Shown: positions 1-8,855, numbered from the stretch's first letter. The stretch: 64,000 bases of DNA from SAR86 cluster bacterium AG-422-O05 (GCA_003213495.1 QCMW01000001.1:646104-710103), one strand, 5' to 3'. The notes: generated from the sequence alone by a model not told the origin. Numbers and translations are program-made.

Positions 1-1017
1 AATAGGATAAAACATTCTTTTTGCAGCAAGAGCATAACCTTCTGCTCTGGATAAACCTTCTGCAATTTTCTTATCTGCATATTCAGTGATCACTATGGAT
101 CCGTCAATAAGCATTCCCATTCCAAGAAGCAGGCCCATCATTACAAGAAAATTAACTTCCATATCGAGACTGTATAAAATTAAATATGTCATTAAAAAAC
201 AGAAGGGTATTGATAAACCAACAAGCATAGATACTCTTGTTCCCATACTTGCTATAACCAGGACCATAATTAATACAACAGCAGCAATAATATTTCCATT
301 TAATTCTTTTACCATTAGGCTGGCATAAACAGTATCATCATTAGAAATTACGATTGATAAATTTTCTGGAAGCTCATCTTTAAATTTACTAAGAATATCT
401 CTTATGGCATTAGATGCATCAATCGCATTTGCACTTTCCCTTAATGAAATTTCCAATGTGACAGCATCTTGACCATTTACTCTTGCGTAAGATGTGAAAT
501 CTTTAAATGTCCTTTTTATTGTTGCTACATCACCAAGAGTTACAATCGCATCTTTTGATACTTTTACAGGAATGCTGTAAACATCTTTTGCGGACTCAAT
601 TATACTTGGTACTTCAATATTAAAACTACCCCTTCCAGTATCTTGCTTTCCACCAGGGATAATCAAATTATTGCTAGCAACTGAGTTATAGATATCTGAA
701 AGAGTTACACCGTATGACTCCATCTTAGCTTTATCAATTACACCTTCAAGAACCTCCTCAGGCGCACCAGTCATTCTTACTTCAAGAATTTGCTCAATAG
801 GCTCTATCCTATCTTTTAGTTCACGGGCGTAAAAAACCTTTTGTCTTACTGAGCTGCCACCGACAATACTAATGTTCATTACAGGAAAGCTAGCCTCACT
901 ATATTCCTCTATTTGAGGATCTTCAGCACCAAGAGGCAATTGATATTTCGTTTCTTCAACACCTTGTTTAACATCAACAAGTGCTTTATCTATGTCAAAA
1001 CCAACTTCAAACTCTAA
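1..1017 (-). CDS. RND efflux permease, downstream fragment (after frameshift, cut by left edge)
   Basis: The minus strand is open from the homopolymer at 1016-1023 to the window edge and reads as the porter domain and first central membrane segments of an RND (AcrB/MexB-type) transporter. Visible pieces include the porter-domain stretch around 'VRMTGAPEEVLEGVIDKAK', the segment 'IIAAVVLIMVLVIASMG' and a TM4-like motif 'GMLIDGSIVITEY'. AcrB has an Asp pair in that motif; here only the first Asp is present and the second is Gly, as in some other RND subfamilies. It belongs to the same gene as the 1007-1297 fragment: reading seven T instead of eight restores a continuous protein (RIFLEFEVGFDI). 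It acts as an inner-membrane proton-driven exporter with the adaptor encoded just upstream. The substrate cannot be told. Confidence 0.85.
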
Positions 1018-1297
1018 AAAAAATTCTTGCATAACTTAAAGAACTTGTTGAACGAATATTTTTAACCCCAGTAACACTTTTTAGTCTATTTTCAAGAGGT
1101 CTTGCTATTAGTCTTGAAGTATCGCTTGGAGAAGCACCATCTAAAAAAACTGATACTGTGATAAAAGGTAGCTGCACATTTGGTGCTGCAGCTATAGGTA
1201 TTTCCTGTCTAGCATATGAACCAGCAATAATTACCATGAAGGCAATCAATAATGTGGTCTTAGCTTTTTTTAAAGCAAAGTCTATTATTCCTATCAT
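1007..1297 (-). CDS. RND efflux permease, N-terminal fragment (apparent frameshift)
   Basis: This 96-residue frame holds the N-terminus of an RND permease. TM1 lies at about residues 12-28 and is followed by the family-typical 'RQEIPIAAAPNVQLPFITV' and 'GASPSDTSRLIARPLENRL' start of the porter domain. It ends early at a stop at 1007-1009, directly after a run of eight T (coding strand) at 1016-1023. The following frame continues the same protein to the window edge, so this is one gene with a one-base slip rather than a small gene. The start overlaps the adaptor gene stop by 4 bp (1294-1297), as expected for an adaptor-permease operon. The slip may be a real mutation or a sequencing/assembly error. 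Confidence 0.85.
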   Translation of the reverse strand: MIGIIDFALKKAKTTLLIAFMVIIAGSYARQEIPIAAAPNVQLPFITVSVFLDGASPSDTSRLIARPLENRLKSVTGVKNIRSTSSLSYARIFFRV

Positions 1298-2175
1298 AAA
1301 CGGTTTGTAATTACTTTTTGACCATCCTCAACAAACCCCTGACCTTGAACTATTATCTCAACTATATCCGGTATATTTGTTACCCACAAACCATCTTCAG
1401 AGTCTTCAAGAATATTTATTTCTTTGAACATTGCAGAATCATTTTCTGTAACTACTCTTATGCCAAGCTTGCCCTCATCATTTAATAGCAATATTGAAGG
1501 GGAGATCTTGTGTGCCATAACTTTATCTATCTCAATAGTCATGTTTGCAGTTAAACCATCTTTCACATTACCATTAGGATTAGGAATTTGAGATTCAACA
1601 ACAAATGTTCTTGTGTCAGGCGATGCACTTTTTGAAACAAAAGTTAATTCTCCATTGATTGATTGACCAGTAACTAGTTCGACATCAACCTTTTGTCCTA
1701 TTCTAACTTTATTAATGTCGTATTCAGGAACTCCTGCTACAAAAGATATCGGATTTAGCTGAATAATAGTTGCGCATACTTGACCTCTTTCAAGAAAGTT
1801 TCCTGGCTTAACAATTTGTTCAACAAATCCTCCAAAGGGCGCTTTCACTTCAGTTCTATTTAATTCAACAACACCTAAGCTACATAAGATTTCATCTTTG
1901 TTTATAAACCTACCTTGAGTTGCACCAATTTTTACAACTTCACCAGAAGTTTTAGCTTTTACATCAACCCTAGCTTCTGATTTTGTTGTAGCTTTTAATT
2001 TAATAAGAGGTTGATATTCTATAGCGCTACTTAGAATTGTCTGTACTGAGAAAAGCTCACTCTTTTTTTCATTCTCAATCATCTTCTCATTCTTAAATAA
2101 TCCTGAGGCCATCCATAATATTATTGGAATGAGAATATATAAGGATATTCTTATATTTTTTGTTAATTTCATCAT
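1294..2175 (-). CDS. RND efflux periplasmic adaptor (membrane fusion protein)
   Basis: A 293-residue HlyD/AcrA-type adaptor. An N-terminal membrane anchor (about residues 10-26) is followed by a biotinyl-lipoyl-like half ('VKAKTSGEVVKIGATQGRFI', then 'VKAPFGGFVEQIVKPGNFLERG') and a beta-barrel part ('VRIGQKVDVELVTGQSINGE'). It lacks a long alpha-helical hairpin, so it is shorter than AcrA. It should link the inner-membrane RND permease encoded next (4 bp overlap) to an outer-membrane channel, which is not in the window. It starts 2 bp after the preceding minus-strand gene. The family is clear; the exported substrate is unknown. Confidence 0.88.
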   Translation of the reverse strand: MMKLTKNIRISLYILIPIILWMASGLFKNEKMIENEKKSELFSVQTILSSAIEYQPLIKLKATTKSEARVDVKAKTSGEVVKIGATQGRFINKDEILCSLGVVELNRTEVKAPFGGFVEQIVKPGNFLERGQVCATIIQLNPISFVAGVPEYDINKVRIGQKVDVELVTGQSINGELTFVSKSASPDTRTFVVESQIPNPNGNVKDGLTANMTIEIDKVMAHKISPSILLLNDEGKLGIRVVTENDSAMFKEINILEDSEDGLWVTNIPDIVEIIVQGQGFVEDGQKVITNRL

Positions 2176-2177
2176 AT

Positions 2178-2822
2178 TTAAACTTTGTATTTTTTTCTCA
2201 ATTTTTCAAATAATTTTTTATCAAAATATTTTGTATAAGTTTTCTCTTTATTATTTTCAATTTTAAATTTGATACCATCTTTAGATTGCCTTTTTAAAGA
2301 ATTAAAAACTTTCTTAAATGCCTCAAAAGTTTCTCTTGAATCTTTTTCAGAAAGATAGCTCCAGCCAATTTTCTTACCAGCAAAATATACAATGGGATGA
2401 GACCAATTAAAATCTTTCCTAGGTTGATAAGATCTTCTTGCCTCGATGTAAGCTTCTTCAGGGGTAGGGTAACCATCCTGTTTTTTCACTTCCTCGCATG
2501 CTTTCATGATATCAGTTAATGTTGGAAGATATGATTGATTTAAAATTACATACTCTATAGCATTGCTTATCTCATCTGGAGTCCTATTCTTTAAACTTGT
2601 TGCCCAAAGTTTTTTACCCTCTTTTAACTTTTCGTCTGTTCCAAAAACTTTATAAAATTGATAATGATAAGCTAGCTCAATTTTTAAAAATAAATCATCA
2701 ATTGATTTTATGAAATCTTCTTTAGTCGAGGTTGATTTCTTTTGCCCAATTGCTGTCATCTTTTCTTGTTTTAAAGTCTTGTGTATATTTTCCTGGTTCA
2801 GAATATCCTTTATTTTCTTCAT
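2178..2822 (-). CDS. Lambda replication protein P-like / putative helicase loader
   Basis: A 214-residue basic protein. Its middle section (about 30-110) has the pattern of the phage lambda P / primosomal helicase-loader family: 'FLKIELAYHYQFYKVFGTD', 'LWATSLKNRTPDEISNAIEY', then 'LPTLTDIMKACEE'. Family members load DnaB helicase. The assignment rests on pattern recognition only and is moderate. The start overlaps the end of the DnaT-like gene by about 100 bp; an internal Met at codon 22 (2757-2759) would cut the overlap to about 38 bp and may be the true start. The pairing with a DnaT-like gene supports a replication or restart role. The C-terminus is very Lys-rich. Confidence 0.5.
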   Translation of the reverse strand: MKKIKDILNQENIHKTLKQEKMTAIGQKKSTSTKEDFIKSIDDLFLKIELAYHYQFYKVFGTDEKLKEGKKLWATSLKNRTPDEISNAIEYVILNQSYLPTLTDIMKACEEVKKQDGYPTPEEAYIEARRSYQPRKDFNWSHPIVYFAGKKIGWSYLSEKDSRETFEAFKKVFNSLKRQSKDGIKFKIENNKEKTYTKYFDKKLFEKLRKKYKV

Positions 2823-3546
2823 TATTTTCAGTATTTTCGCTCATTAATTGTCTTCTTTTGACATGATCAATGAATTTTGAGTTCCAGGTTGTTAAAGCTT
2901 CACCTTTATCTTTCCAATATAGTATAAATTCTCTAAGATATTTTAAGGCAGATTCTTTATTAATCTCAGATAAACTAAGAATATCAAATACATCTTCATC
3001 CGGATACCAATTTTCATCAATTGTATGTGGTAATTTTTTTTCTGAATTAATCTCTTTCACCCACTCTCTTCTCAAAAAATCAATGAAAGCACTATTCCAA
3101 TTATTTTTCTTTTGTCCTCTTTCAATCCAATATAATTTAAATTCTTTTAATTTTAGATTACAAAAGTTTTTTGGCATATCTGTCATTTTTATGATTTCAA
3201 AAGTTTCATTTGCTGGATACCAGTCCTTATCTAATCTTTTTGATGAAAGATTTTTAGATGGATTTACTGCAGAATGATGATTGATTTTTTGGCCCACATC
3301 CATCTTTAATAAATTAAATTTTATAAGTTTTGTTAAGCATGAATTAATAGTTTGATCATCAAAAAAAGAAATATTTTTTTTAACTGATTCAAGAAGCCCT
3401 TGCATAGATGAAATATCGTCTAAATCATTTTCTTTATAAAGATTTAAAATCACAGCGGATTCTAACCCTAAAGTCTCAGCAATCTCCTTTGAAAAAGTAA
3501 GTTCATTTTTTTTCAAGTTAATTTTACTTACCTCTTTTTTTATCAA
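2722..3546 (-). CDS. DnaT-like protein with two tandem DnaT-type ssDNA-binding domains
   Basis: A 274-residue protein with a clear internal duplication. 'DKDWYPANETFEI' leads to 'FKLYWIERGQKKNNWNSAFI' (about 105-165), and 'DENWYPDEDVFDI' leads to 'FILYWKDKGEALTTWNSKFI' (about 178-235). The W-P ... YW..RG....W...F signature is that of the DnaT C-terminal domain, which binds ssDNA and works in PriA-dependent replication restart. The N-terminal 90 residues look like a helical, winged-helix-like domain. The start overlaps the DAHP synthase stop by 23 bp and the end overlaps the lambda-P-like gene, suggesting translational coupling of a helicase-loading pair. The family is fairly sure; the exact role is inferred. 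Confidence 0.68.
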   Translation of the reverse strand: MIKKEVSKINLKKNELTFSKEIAETLGLESAVILNLYKENDLDDISSMQGLLESVKKNISFFDDQTINSCLTKLIKFNLLKMDVGQKINHHSAVNPSKNLSSKRLDKDWYPANETFEIIKMTDMPKNFCNLKLKEFKLYWIERGQKKNNWNSAFIDFLRREWVKEINSEKKLPHTIDENWYPDEDVFDILSLSEINKESALKYLREFILYWKDKGEALTTWNSKFIDHVKRRQLMSENTENNEENKGYSEPGKYTQDFKTRKDDSNWAKEINLD

Positions 3547-4573
3547 TTACATCACTCAGCATTTCTAAGCAATTAACAGTATCTTCCCAGCCCATGCATG
3601 CATCAGTAATGCTTTGACCATACTTTAAATTTTCAGAAATTTTTTGATTACCTTCATTTAGATGACTTTCAATCATCACCCCTTTAATATTGTCATTACC
3701 TTTAAGTACTTGGTCACATATTGACTCTACAACAGGGATTTGCTGTTTAAATTTTTTTTGACTATTTCCATGACTTGCATCAATCATTATTGACTCATTA
3801 ACCTCTGCCTCTCTTAGAGCTGTTATAGTATTTTTAACTGATTCTGAATCATAATTTGGCTCTTTTCCTCCTCGAAGTATGATATGAGTATCGTTATTTC
3901 CGGCAGTTTTTAACATTGCTATGTCGGCCTCTTTTGTAGCTCCTAAAAAAACATGAGAATGATTTGCTGCTTGAATTCCATCAATTGCTGCCTTGAGACT
4001 GCCATCAGTTCCATTTTTTATACCAATTGGACATGATAAGCCTGAAGCAAGTTCTCTGTGAATTTGACTTTCAGCTGTTCTAGCTCCAATTGCGCCCCAA
4101 GATATAACATCAGTAACATATTGAGGAGATATTGGGTCTAAGAATTCAGTTCCAGCAGGCAAACCTAATTCCGCAATGTTAATTAATAGTCTTCTTGCCA
4201 TTTCTATACCTTTAGTAATATTGAAAGTCTCGTTTATATCAGGATCATTAATTAAACCTTTCCATCCAACAGTTGTTCTTGGTTTTTCAAAATATACTCT
4301 CATAATTACTAATATATTTTTGCTGAGCTTATTATTTTCTATTGCGAGTTTTTCAGCATATTCAAGAGCACTGTCAGGATCATGAATTGAACAAGGACCA
4401 ACTACTACAAACAATCTATCATCTTTATTATGAAGAATCTGGCTAATTTCATTTCTAGTCCCATAAACTAATTTTGAAATTTCATCATTTATTGGATATT
4501 TATTTACTAGCTCATAGGGTGCGGGTACCTTTCTCCTATCAATAATTCTAGTGTTATCAGTTGAGTAATTCAT
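3524..4573 (-). CDS. aroG: 3-deoxy-7-phosphoheptulonate (DAHP) synthase, class I AroF/G/H type
   Basis: Condenses phosphoenolpyruvate and erythrose 4-phosphate to DAHP, the first step of the shikimate pathway. At 349 residues it has the usual length of the E. coli AroF/G/H family. Visible motifs are GPCSIHD (59-65), KPRTTVGWKG (97-106), GARTAESQ, KNGTDGS and IDASHGNS, which carry the PEP, metal and E4P ligands. The N-terminal extension that mediates feedback inhibition in this family is present, but which aromatic amino acid inhibits it cannot be read. It is the first gene of a minus-strand run, divergent from scpA across a 184 bp gap. Several other aromatic-pathway genes (pheA, tyrA, aroA) lie in the window. 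Confidence 0.95.
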   Translation of the reverse strand: MNYSTDNTRIIDRRKVPAPYELVNKYPINDEISKLVYGTRNEISQILHNKDDRLFVVVGPCSIHDPDSALEYAEKLAIENNKLSKNILVIMRVYFEKPRTTVGWKGLINDPDINETFNITKGIEMARRLLINIAELGLPAGTEFLDPISPQYVTDVISWGAIGARTAESQIHRELASGLSCPIGIKNGTDGSLKAAIDGIQAANHSHVFLGATKEADIAMLKTAGNNDTHIILRGGKEPNYDSESVKNTITALREAEVNESIMIDASHGNSQKKFKQQIPVVESICDQVLKGNDNIKGVMIESHLNEGNQKISENLKYGQSITDACMGWEDTVNCLEMLSDVIDKKRGK

Positions 4574-4737
4574 ATTCTTTTATTTTATATCTCAAATTAA
4601 TAAAAAGGGGAGGTTATTACTAAATTAAAGCGTATTAATAGAAATTTTTATTAAATATATTTTTTTAGCTATTAAGCCATAAATATGCATTTTTTTGAGG
4701 AAATACACTAGATATTGTATTAAAATAGCTAAAACTT

Positions 4738-4751
4738 ACACTATGTAGTGT
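4738..4751. promoter_or_regulatory. Inverted repeat ACACTA-TG-TAGTGT just upstream of scpA
   Basis: A perfect 14 bp inverted repeat with 6 bp arms, ending 6 bp before the scpA ATG in the 184 bp gap shared with the divergent DAHP synthase gene. The rest of the gap is very AT-rich and probably holds both promoters, but no clean -35/-10 pair stands out. The repeat could be an operator or a translation-blocking mRNA hairpin. There is no Shine-Dalgarno sequence between it and the ATG. Confidence 0.3.
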
Positions 4752-4757
4752 TTAAAT

Positions 4758-5558
4758 ATGGATAATAATTATATTCAATCTGAATTACCTTTACCGATTC
4801 GTAATCATTTTGAAATCTTGCCAGATGACTTATTTATTCCTCCAAATGCATTAGAGGTTTGCCTAGAATCATTTTCAGGACCACTTGACCTTCTTTTATA
4901 TTTAATAAAAAAAGAGAATATAAATATATTAGATTTAGATATTTCGCATATCACCGATCAATATCTTGAATATATTGAGTTAATGGATGCTTTGAAATTT
5001 GATTTAGCAGCTGATTATCTTGTTATGGCAGCAACTCTTGCAGAAATTAAGTCTAGATTGATGCTGCCAAAAGAGTCTTTTGAGGATGAAGAGGAAGATC
5101 CTAGAGCTTCACTAATTAAAAGACTGCAAGAATATCAAAGATATAAGTCTGTATCAGAAAAAATTGCAATTTTACCAAGGGTAGATAGAGATTTTTTTAT
5201 TGCATCTGCCAACCTGCCAAAAATTGAACAAGAAAAAGCTGAAGAGACACTTTTCACAAAAGAAGAATTATTTGAAACTATAAAATTAGTTTTAACAAGA
5301 CCTAACTATAAAAATAATCATCTAATTGATTACGAAGAATTATCAACCAAAGAGAGAATTCAAATATTATTAATGTTTTTCAAGAAGACTAATATAATTA
5401 GCTTTTCAAAAACTTTGAAAAAGTCAGAAGGCAAAAAAGGAGCTGTAGTAACTCTATTAGCTTCTTTGGAACTTGCTAAAGATGGGTATGTTGAATTAGT
5501 TCAAAATAATTCAGAAGAACTTTTTATTAAGTCTTTAGGGAGCATTGCAATTGAATAA
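4758..5558 (+). CDS. scpA: Segregation and condensation protein A
   Basis: The kleisin subunit of the SMC-ScpAB complex that compacts and helps segregate the chromosome. Its 266 residues contain the N-terminal SMC-neck-binding signature 'FSGPLDLLLYLIKKENI' (from about residue 39), then 'LVMAATLAEIKSRLMLP', an acidic linker and a C-terminal winged-helix region (about 190-255). Its last 14 bp overlap scpB, the expected partner. It is the first gene of the scpA-scpB-rluB group. Confidence 0.95.
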   Translation: MDNNYIQSELPLPIRNHFEILPDDLFIPPNALEVCLESFSGPLDLLLYLIKKENINILDLDISHITDQYLEYIELMDALKFDLAADYLVMAATLAEIKSRLMLPKESFEDEEEDPRASLIKRLQEYQRYKSVSEKIAILPRVDRDFFIASANLPKIEQEKAEETLFTKEELFETIKLVLTRPNYKNNHLIDYEELSTKERIQILLMFFKKTNIISFSKTLKKSEGKKGAVVTLLASLELAKDGYVELVQNNSEELFIKSLGSIAIE

Positions 5559-6105
5559 CTTAATTATTAATTCTGTAGAGGCTCTTTTATTTGGAAGTGG
5601 CAGACCCATAAGACTATCTGAAATTAGAAATATCTTAGAAAACTCTGGTACAAAAGCTGAATTAAGTGAAATCAAGCAAGCAATTAATGATTTGGAGGAA
5701 AGGTATGCAAATACTTCATTAGAAGTAAAAGAAGTAGCATCTGGTTATCGACTTCAAATCAGACAAGAACATAGTTCAAGTTTAAGTATTTTATGGAATG
5801 AAAAGTCACCAAGAATGTCTAAGGCTTTGATGGAAACCATATCTATCATTGCTTACAAACAACCCGTTACCAGAGGTGATATTGAGGACATCAGAGGTGT
5901 TTCAGTCAATACTAGAAGCATAAGAAATCTATTAGAAAGAAACTGGATAAAGATTTCTGGATACAAAGAAGTTCCAGGAAGACCTGCTTTATATATAACA
6001 ACAAAAGATTTTCTTGATGATTTAAACTTACGAAGCTTAAATGATTTACCAGATCTTCCTGAGTTAGAAAATCAAGAAGACGATATTCTTTCACAAGTTG
6101 TTTAA
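5545..6105 (+). CDS. scpB: Segregation and condensation protein B
   Basis: A 186-residue dimeric winged-helix protein that binds ScpA in the SMC complex. Family features are 'EALLFGSGRPIRLSEI' at the N-terminus and the second winged helix 'ALMETISIIAYKQPVTRGDI..IRGVSVN...RNLLERNWI', then 'GRPALYITTKDFLDD'. The start is TTG at 5545 (or the in-frame TTG at 5551), inside the end of scpA; no ATG fits. The overlap implies translational coupling to scpA. Confidence 0.95.
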   Translation: MQLNNLIINSVEALLFGSGRPIRLSEIRNILENSGTKAELSEIKQAINDLEERYANTSLEVKEVASGYRLQIRQEHSSSLSILWNEKSPRMSKALMETISIIAYKQPVTRGDIEDIRGVSVNTRSIRNLLERNWIKISGYKEVPGRPALYITTKDFLDDLNLRSLNDLPDLPELENQEDDILSQVV

Positions 6106-6108
6106 TTA

Positions 6109-6840
6109 ATGCCCGAACGATTGCAAAAATTTCTAGCAAGATCTGGAATAGGCTCGCGAAGATTTTGTGAGAGTCTAATCAAATCAAATAAAATATTTGT
6201 AAATGAAAAAGTCGCAACTATTGGTTCTTCAGTCAGAGAGGGAGATGTTATCAAATACAATCATAAAGAAATTCAATACACTCAAGAGGAAAGTGAAATC
6301 TTTCTTTTAATGCTGAATAAGCCTGAAGGAGTAATTTCATCAAATAAAAGACAAAATAAATTACCTATTGTTTTTGATTATTTGCCTAAATCAGATTCTA
6401 GTTGTAGATGGATTTCAATTGGTCGCCTAGATGTTAACTCTTCTGGGTTAATGCTTTTTACAAATAATGGAACTTTTGCAAATTTTTGTATGCATCCATC
6501 ATCCATGATTGATAGAGAATATCTAGTAAGGGCTAGAGGTAATTTTTCACCAGAAAAAAAAGAAAAGATGTTATCTGGAATTGAAATTGATGGCAAAATT
6601 TTAAAATTAACAGATATTGTTGAAGGAGAAAAGCATTCAACTAATCAATGGTTTTCAGTATGTCTGATGAGCGGAAAAAATAGAGAGATAAGAAAAATAT
6701 TTGATTCTGTTGGACTTGAAATAAGCAGATTAAAAAGAACTAGATTCGGACCATTATTTTTGCCGCCTACATTAAAAAAGGGAGATCACTTAGAGTTATC
6801 TAATAAGGAAATTGATTCTTTAGAAAACTATGGAACATAA
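6109..6840 (+). CDS. rluB: 23S rRNA pseudouridine synthase RluB (RsuA/RluB/E/F family)
   Basis: Probably makes pseudouridine 2605 in 23S rRNA, going by its place behind scpAB, the usual location of rluB. An N-terminal S4 RNA-binding domain (residues 2-60, 'ERLQKFLARSGIGSRR') precedes the catalytic domain with GRLDVNSSGL; the catalytic Asp is D108. A typical 'GKNREIRKIFDSVGLEISRLKR' C-terminal motif is present. At 243 residues it is somewhat shorter than E. coli RluB, lacking the long basic tail. It overlaps the next gene by 11 bp. Confidence 0.9.
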   Translation: MPERLQKFLARSGIGSRRFCESLIKSNKIFVNEKVATIGSSVREGDVIKYNHKEIQYTQEESEIFLLMLNKPEGVISSNKRQNKLPIVFDYLPKSDSSCRWISIGRLDVNSSGLMLFTNNGTFANFCMHPSSMIDREYLVRARGNFSPEKKEKMLSGIEIDGKILKLTDIVEGEKHSTNQWFSVCLMSGKNREIRKIFDSVGLEISRLKRTRFGPLFLPPTLKKGDHLELSNKEIDSLENYGT

Positions 6841-7441
6841 AAAAGCTTATAATTTTTTGTATAATAAATGCAAAAAAGAGGGACATAATGAGCTTGCAAA
6901 TCACATTAAGCAGGTTGGACCTTTAAAGCTAAAAGTTTCAAATAAAACTTTTGTCACTCATCTTTCGAAAATAATTATTGGACAACAGGTATCTGTTGCA
7001 GCAGCACAGGCTATTTGGGATAGGACTAAGAAAGTTTTAAAACGAAATAAATACAAAAAACCAAATAAAAATCTTGATCTGCAGTTTAAAACAGCCGGAT
7101 TATCAAGACAAAAAATAGAATATTTAAATGGAATTATATTTAATAAAAATATTAATGCTCTTACTAAAAATGAATTAAATAAAATGACTGCAGAAGATTA
7201 CTTTAAATTATTGATTGATATCAAAGGGATTGGTCCATGGTCTATAGAAATGTCAAGAATATTTTATATTGGCGATCCTGATGTTTTTTCAATTCTTGAT
7301 TTAGGACTTAAAAATGCTCATTTAAAGATATTTAATATAGAATCTTATACCGAATCTTTTTATAAAACATTTTCACCATATAGAAGCTATATGTGTTTGT
7401 ATCTTTGGCGCATTCTTGAAGATGAGAATGTTACTATTTAG
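6830..7441 (+). CDS. DNA-3-methyladenine glycosylase II, AlkA/Mag-like (HhH-GPD)
   Basis: A base-excision glycosylase of the HhH-GPD superfamily, expected to remove alkylated purines from DNA. At 203 residues it resembles the compact Mag1/MagIII type rather than E. coli AlkA, because AlkA's extra N-terminal domain is missing. Features are 'IIGQQVSVAAAQAIW' (49-63), the helix-hairpin-helix 'LIDIKGIGPWSIEM' (128-141) and the catalytic Asp in 'FSILDLGL' (D157). It starts inside rluB and ends 11 bp from the stop of the convergent SDR gene, with no obvious terminator between them. Confidence 0.85.
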   Translation: MEHKKAYNFLYNKCKKEGHNELANHIKQVGPLKLKVSNKTFVTHLSKIIIGQQVSVAAAQAIWDRTKKVLKRNKYKKPNKNLDLQFKTAGLSRQKIEYLNGIIFNKNINALTKNELNKMTAEDYFKLLIDIKGIGPWSIEMSRIFYIGDPDVFSILDLGLKNAHLKIFNIESYTESFYKTFSPYRSYMCLYLWRILEDENVTI

Positions 7442-7452
7442 TATAACCTTCA

Positions 7453-8193
7453 CTACCTATATTCAATATAGTTACCATCATGTGATGAGCTCTCACTAGC
7501 AAGCATCCACATATAGTAATTCATTAAATCATCTGGTTTTTTTAAACTAGATGGATCTTCTGCAGGATAAGCTATAGCACGCATATCTGTCTGAGTTGCT
7601 TTAGGATTAAAATTAAATATTTTTATATTTGAAACTGACTCTAATTCGTCAACGAGTATATCTGCAAGTGCATTTATTCCTGCTTTAGATACTGCGTACG
7701 GCCCCCAATAGGCCTTTGCCTTTTTACTGATGCCTGATGTAGTGAAAATAATTCTTGGCGATAAAGAGTTTTGTAATAATGGAATTAAATATTTTGAAAG
7801 AATGAAAGAGCTTGTTAAGTTTACGTTTATGATTTTTTGCCACGTTTTCAAATCGAAGCCTTCGATATTAGACATTTTCTCTAAAATTGCTGCATTAAAT
7901 ACAATACCGTCAAGACATTTGTAATGCTTAAGTATGATTTTTGCTATTTCTTGAGCTTTTTCTTCATCAAGATAGTTTAAATCACATTTCAAAATGCAGG
8001 GCTCTGTTCCATAATCTTCCTTAATAAAGTCATAAAGTTCATCCATTTTTTTTTCATTTCTAGAAAGCAAAATTACATTAGCACCAAGTTGACTTAATTT
8101 AATTACTAAAGATCTTCCAATACCCTTTGAGCATCCAGTAATTAGAATATTTTTATCTTTAAATTGACTATTTTTGATATCTTTTATATTCAT
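7453..8193 (-). CDS. SDR-family oxidoreductase, YciK-like
   Basis: A 246-residue classical short-chain dehydrogenase/reductase. It has the TGCSKGIG cofactor motif (19-26), 'NAA' at 100-102, and the active-site Tyr and Lys in YAVSK (Y166, K170). The order ubiG, HAD phosphatase, SDR is the same as in Pseudomonas, where the third gene is a YciK-type SDR, so I use that name. The substrate of this family is not established. The start overlaps the phosphatase stop by 4 bp, giving a ubiG-phosphatase-SDR operon on the minus strand. Confidence 0.85.
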   Translation of the reverse strand: MNIKDIKNSQFKDKNILITGCSKGIGRSLVIKLSQLGANVILLSRNEKKMDELYDFIKEDYGTEPCILKCDLNYLDEEKAQEIAKIILKHYKCLDGIVFNAAILEKMSNIEGFDLKTWQKIINVNLTSSFILSKYLIPLLQNSLSPRIIFTTSGISKKAKAYWGPYAVSKAGINALADILVDELESVSNIKIFNFNPKATQTDMRAIAYPAEDPSSLKKPDDLMNYYMWMLASESSSHDGNYIEYR

Positions 8194-8855
8194 TTAACAA
8201 TGAAGGATTTTATTTCTACAACTTTTTTTACTTGACCACACTTCATGGAATCTACTTCATTTTTATTTATTGAATAGCCATATAAGCATGCAACAGTTTG
8301 AGCACCCGCACAAATACCAGCTTTGATATCATTTAAATGATCACCAAGATAAATAGTATTTTCAGGCTTTATATTCAGTTTCTTACAGGCTAGAAGTATG
8401 CCCTCAGGATCTGGCTTTGAAATCTTTACATGATCAGGACATATCAAAACTTGAATATTTTTTAGCTCTAAAAAAGAATCTAATATTGGTTGAGCATATT
8501 TGTAGTGTTTATTAGTTACAACACCGTATTTGATAGATTCTTTGTCTAAAAATTTAATAAAATCAGACATGCCTTCAAATAAACTAGAATTATTCTTTAA
8601 ATTTGATTCATACTCAGAAAGGAATTGATCTTTGTACAGATTAAAATTTTTATCATTTTCATTTATTTTGAAGAATAGTTTAATTAATTTTGATGTACCT
8701 TCAGAAATATATGGCCTGAGTTCATCCATACTTACACATTCTTTGTTGTGATTTCTTAAAACATTATTAAGAGACTCAAGAAAGTCTGGAGCTGTATCTA
8801 CTAAAGTTCCGTCAAGGTCAAATAAAATTAACTTTGTTCTATGATTTTCTTGCAT
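8190..8855 (-). CDS. HAD phosphatase, Gph/MupP type
   Basis: A 221-residue haloacid-dehalogenase phosphatase. Motif I is DLDGT (13-17), motif II is 'VVTNKH', the motif III Lys lies in 'ISKPDPEG', and motif IV is 'YLGDHLNDIKAG'. The helical cap of the phosphoglycolate phosphatase group is present. In Pseudomonas the gene in this position next to ubiG is MupP, which dephosphorylates N-acetylmuramic acid 6-phosphate during peptidoglycan recycling. Phosphoglycolate is the other family substrate. Sequence alone does not decide between them. It overlaps ubiG by 17 bp. Confidence 0.85.
   Translation of the reverse strand: MQENHRTKLILFDLDGTLVDTAPDFLESLNNVLRNHNKECVSMDELRPYISEGTSKLIKLFFKINENDKNFNLYKDQFLSEYESNLKNNSSLFEGMSDFIKFLDKESIKYGVVTNKHYKYAQPILDSFLELKNIQVLICPDHVKISKPDPEGILLACKKLNIKPENTIYLGDHLNDIKAGICAGAQTVACLYGYSINKNEVDSMKCGQVKKVVEIKSFIVK

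Noticed and set aside
86..328. 80-codon open frame on the plus strand
   Set aside because: It is opposite the RND permease, which reads as a well-conserved protein on the minus strand.
2870..3277. 135-codon open frame on the plus strand
   Set aside because: It lies opposite the duplicated-domain DnaT-like gene, whose protein has recognisable domains; the plus frame has no family pattern.
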